Shown here: one piece after another, positions 63,372 to 64,000 of the stretch
Position numbering within the stretch: the first letter of the stretch is position 1
Layout of the letters: every line of letters begins with the position of its first letter
Assembly (NCBI GenBank): GCA_016718205.1
Contig: JADKEB010000011.1
Location: 62,001 to 126,000 of the forward strand
Direction of reading: 5' to 3'
Length of the DNA stretch: 64,000 bases
Origin: Saprospiraceae bacterium
GTDB taxonomy: Bacteria; Bacteroidota; Bacteroidia; Chitinophagales; Saprospiraceae
Position numbers and translations under genes: made by a program
Notes under the pieces: generated by a model
What the model saw: only the letters and a program-made list of their open reading frames with translations
Database searches by the model: none
What the model was told of the DNA's origin: nothing

Positions 63372-63898
63372 AATACTGCGTAACCAAATTCTATTCGGGC
63401 TCTGATAGCTGCGGTATTAAAATTTCTGAAGTTCAGGCGTATTTCTAAATCAATAAACTCTTCACTCATGATTTTTTTCAGTTCAGTGGTACTGCTCAAC
63501 ATACGAAGCTGATTTCCTGTTGTAATCGGGACAAAATCTATGTAGTACATCTCTCTTTTTTGGGAGGGATCTTTGCGAGAAACAGCATACACTGAAACTC
63601 TGTCTACAAAATCAAAATCTCTATCCTGAAACTTTGCTCTGATCAAACCCCTGGTAGCAAGTACATTTAATATTCCTGATGTATCCAATCCACGATTTGA
63701 CGCAGACTGCTTGTAAAAAGTGGGCACATTTTTGACAATAAAATAGTGTGTTTCTATCGTGTTGAGACCCAGAGGAATATCAAACTCAGCATCCAAAGCG
63801 ACCTCATATCTGATGACGCTTTCTTTTTCACAAGAAAAAAGAAATAGTACGGATAATATGTATAATATCAAACGAGGCAACATAAAATGTGTTAACAT
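63368..63898 (-). CDS. Hypothetical lipoprotein
   Basis: 176 residues. Two candidate Met starts (63898 and 63883, MLPRLILYILSVLFLF) precede the lipobox LFLFSC, then EKESVIRYEVALDAEFDIPLG. The mature region is beta-rich (FYKQSASNRGLDTSGILNVL, DLEIRLNFRNFNTAAIRAR) with a C-terminal IEFGYAVF. No family recognised. It lies upstream of the DUF5916 gene on the same strand with a 46-base gap, so it may be its periplasmic partner. Confidence 0.6.
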   Translation of the reverse strand: MLTHFMLPRLILYILSVLFLFSCEKESVIRYEVALDAEFDIPLGLNTIETHYFIVKNVPTFYKQSASNRGLDTSGILNVLATRGLIRAKFQDRDFDFVDRVSVYAVSRKDPSQKREMYYIDFVPITTGNQLRMLSSTTELKKIMSEEFIDLEIRLNFRNFNTAAIRARIEFGYAVF

Positions 63899-64000
63899 TA
63901 GGTATTAAAAAACAAGTATTGCCGAAAATTATTGTTCAATCCTGAAAATTGAATGAAATTTTATTTTATCAATTCAAATAAGTCAATTATATTGCGCTGA

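Overview
This window looks like chromosomal DNA of a Bacteroidota member, most likely close to Saprospiraceae. The evidence is low G+C, -7 promoter boxes of the Bacteroidota type TAnnTTTG, a CHU_C/type B T9SS sorting domain (35441-37594), DUF4270, DUF4290 and DUF5723 families, many lipobox proteins, and a CrtY-type lycopene cyclase. The placement is inferred from gene content; no rRNA or tRNA gene was found.

Layout. 1-7150 is accessory: a partial antitoxin gene with a perfect palindrome upstream, a small SRP RNA (about 634-730), a tightly coupled three-gene operon (D12-class adenine methyltransferase, ParB-like protein, PD-(D/E)XK nuclease; 854-3793), a 160-bp MITE with TAA target duplication, a frameshifted aldose epimerase, a polyprenyl diphosphate synthase, and a decayed toxin-antitoxin locus whose toxin gene is split by another MITE. 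7500-21000 mixes ordinary genes (TraB/GumN, rlmB, GMC oxidoreductase pair, DUF547, crtY, hisS) with broken ones: two truncated genes joined at 7932, a frameshifted and nonsense-mutated propeller/cytochrome gene, and TfoX and M14 fragments abutting near 17612. 21400-33500 carries an envelope cluster (lipoprotein, DUF5723, TPR), an aldo/keto reductase, peroxiredoxin-like, mdh, mce, TSUP permease, serine hydrolase, sterol desaturase and a frameshifted csaA-like gene. 33500-44700 is core: CNNM/CorC protein, lptC, T9SS cargo, rsmI, M16 peptidase, then glycosyltransferase-DUF4270-glmS-DUF4290. 45000-64000 has a MATE transporter, two BatD-like genes, a frameshifted lpdA, ricT, DUF4197, lolD, OmpA, ATP-grasp, tmk, a Crp-type regulator and a DUF5916 protein.

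The most interesting system is the operon at 854-3793. A base-modifying enzyme is translationally coupled to a ParB-fold protein and a likely nuclease, behind one promoter that overlaps a perfect inverted repeat. I infer a restriction-modification-like defence system of a type I cannot match to a named class. The second theme is a MITE family (ends GAGTATGTTTAAA, target TAA) with at least four full copies and several partial ones, at gene borders or inside a toxin gene. The third is an unusual density of single-base frameshifts, mostly in short homopolymers and including lpdA. These may be assembly or sequencing errors rather than biology.
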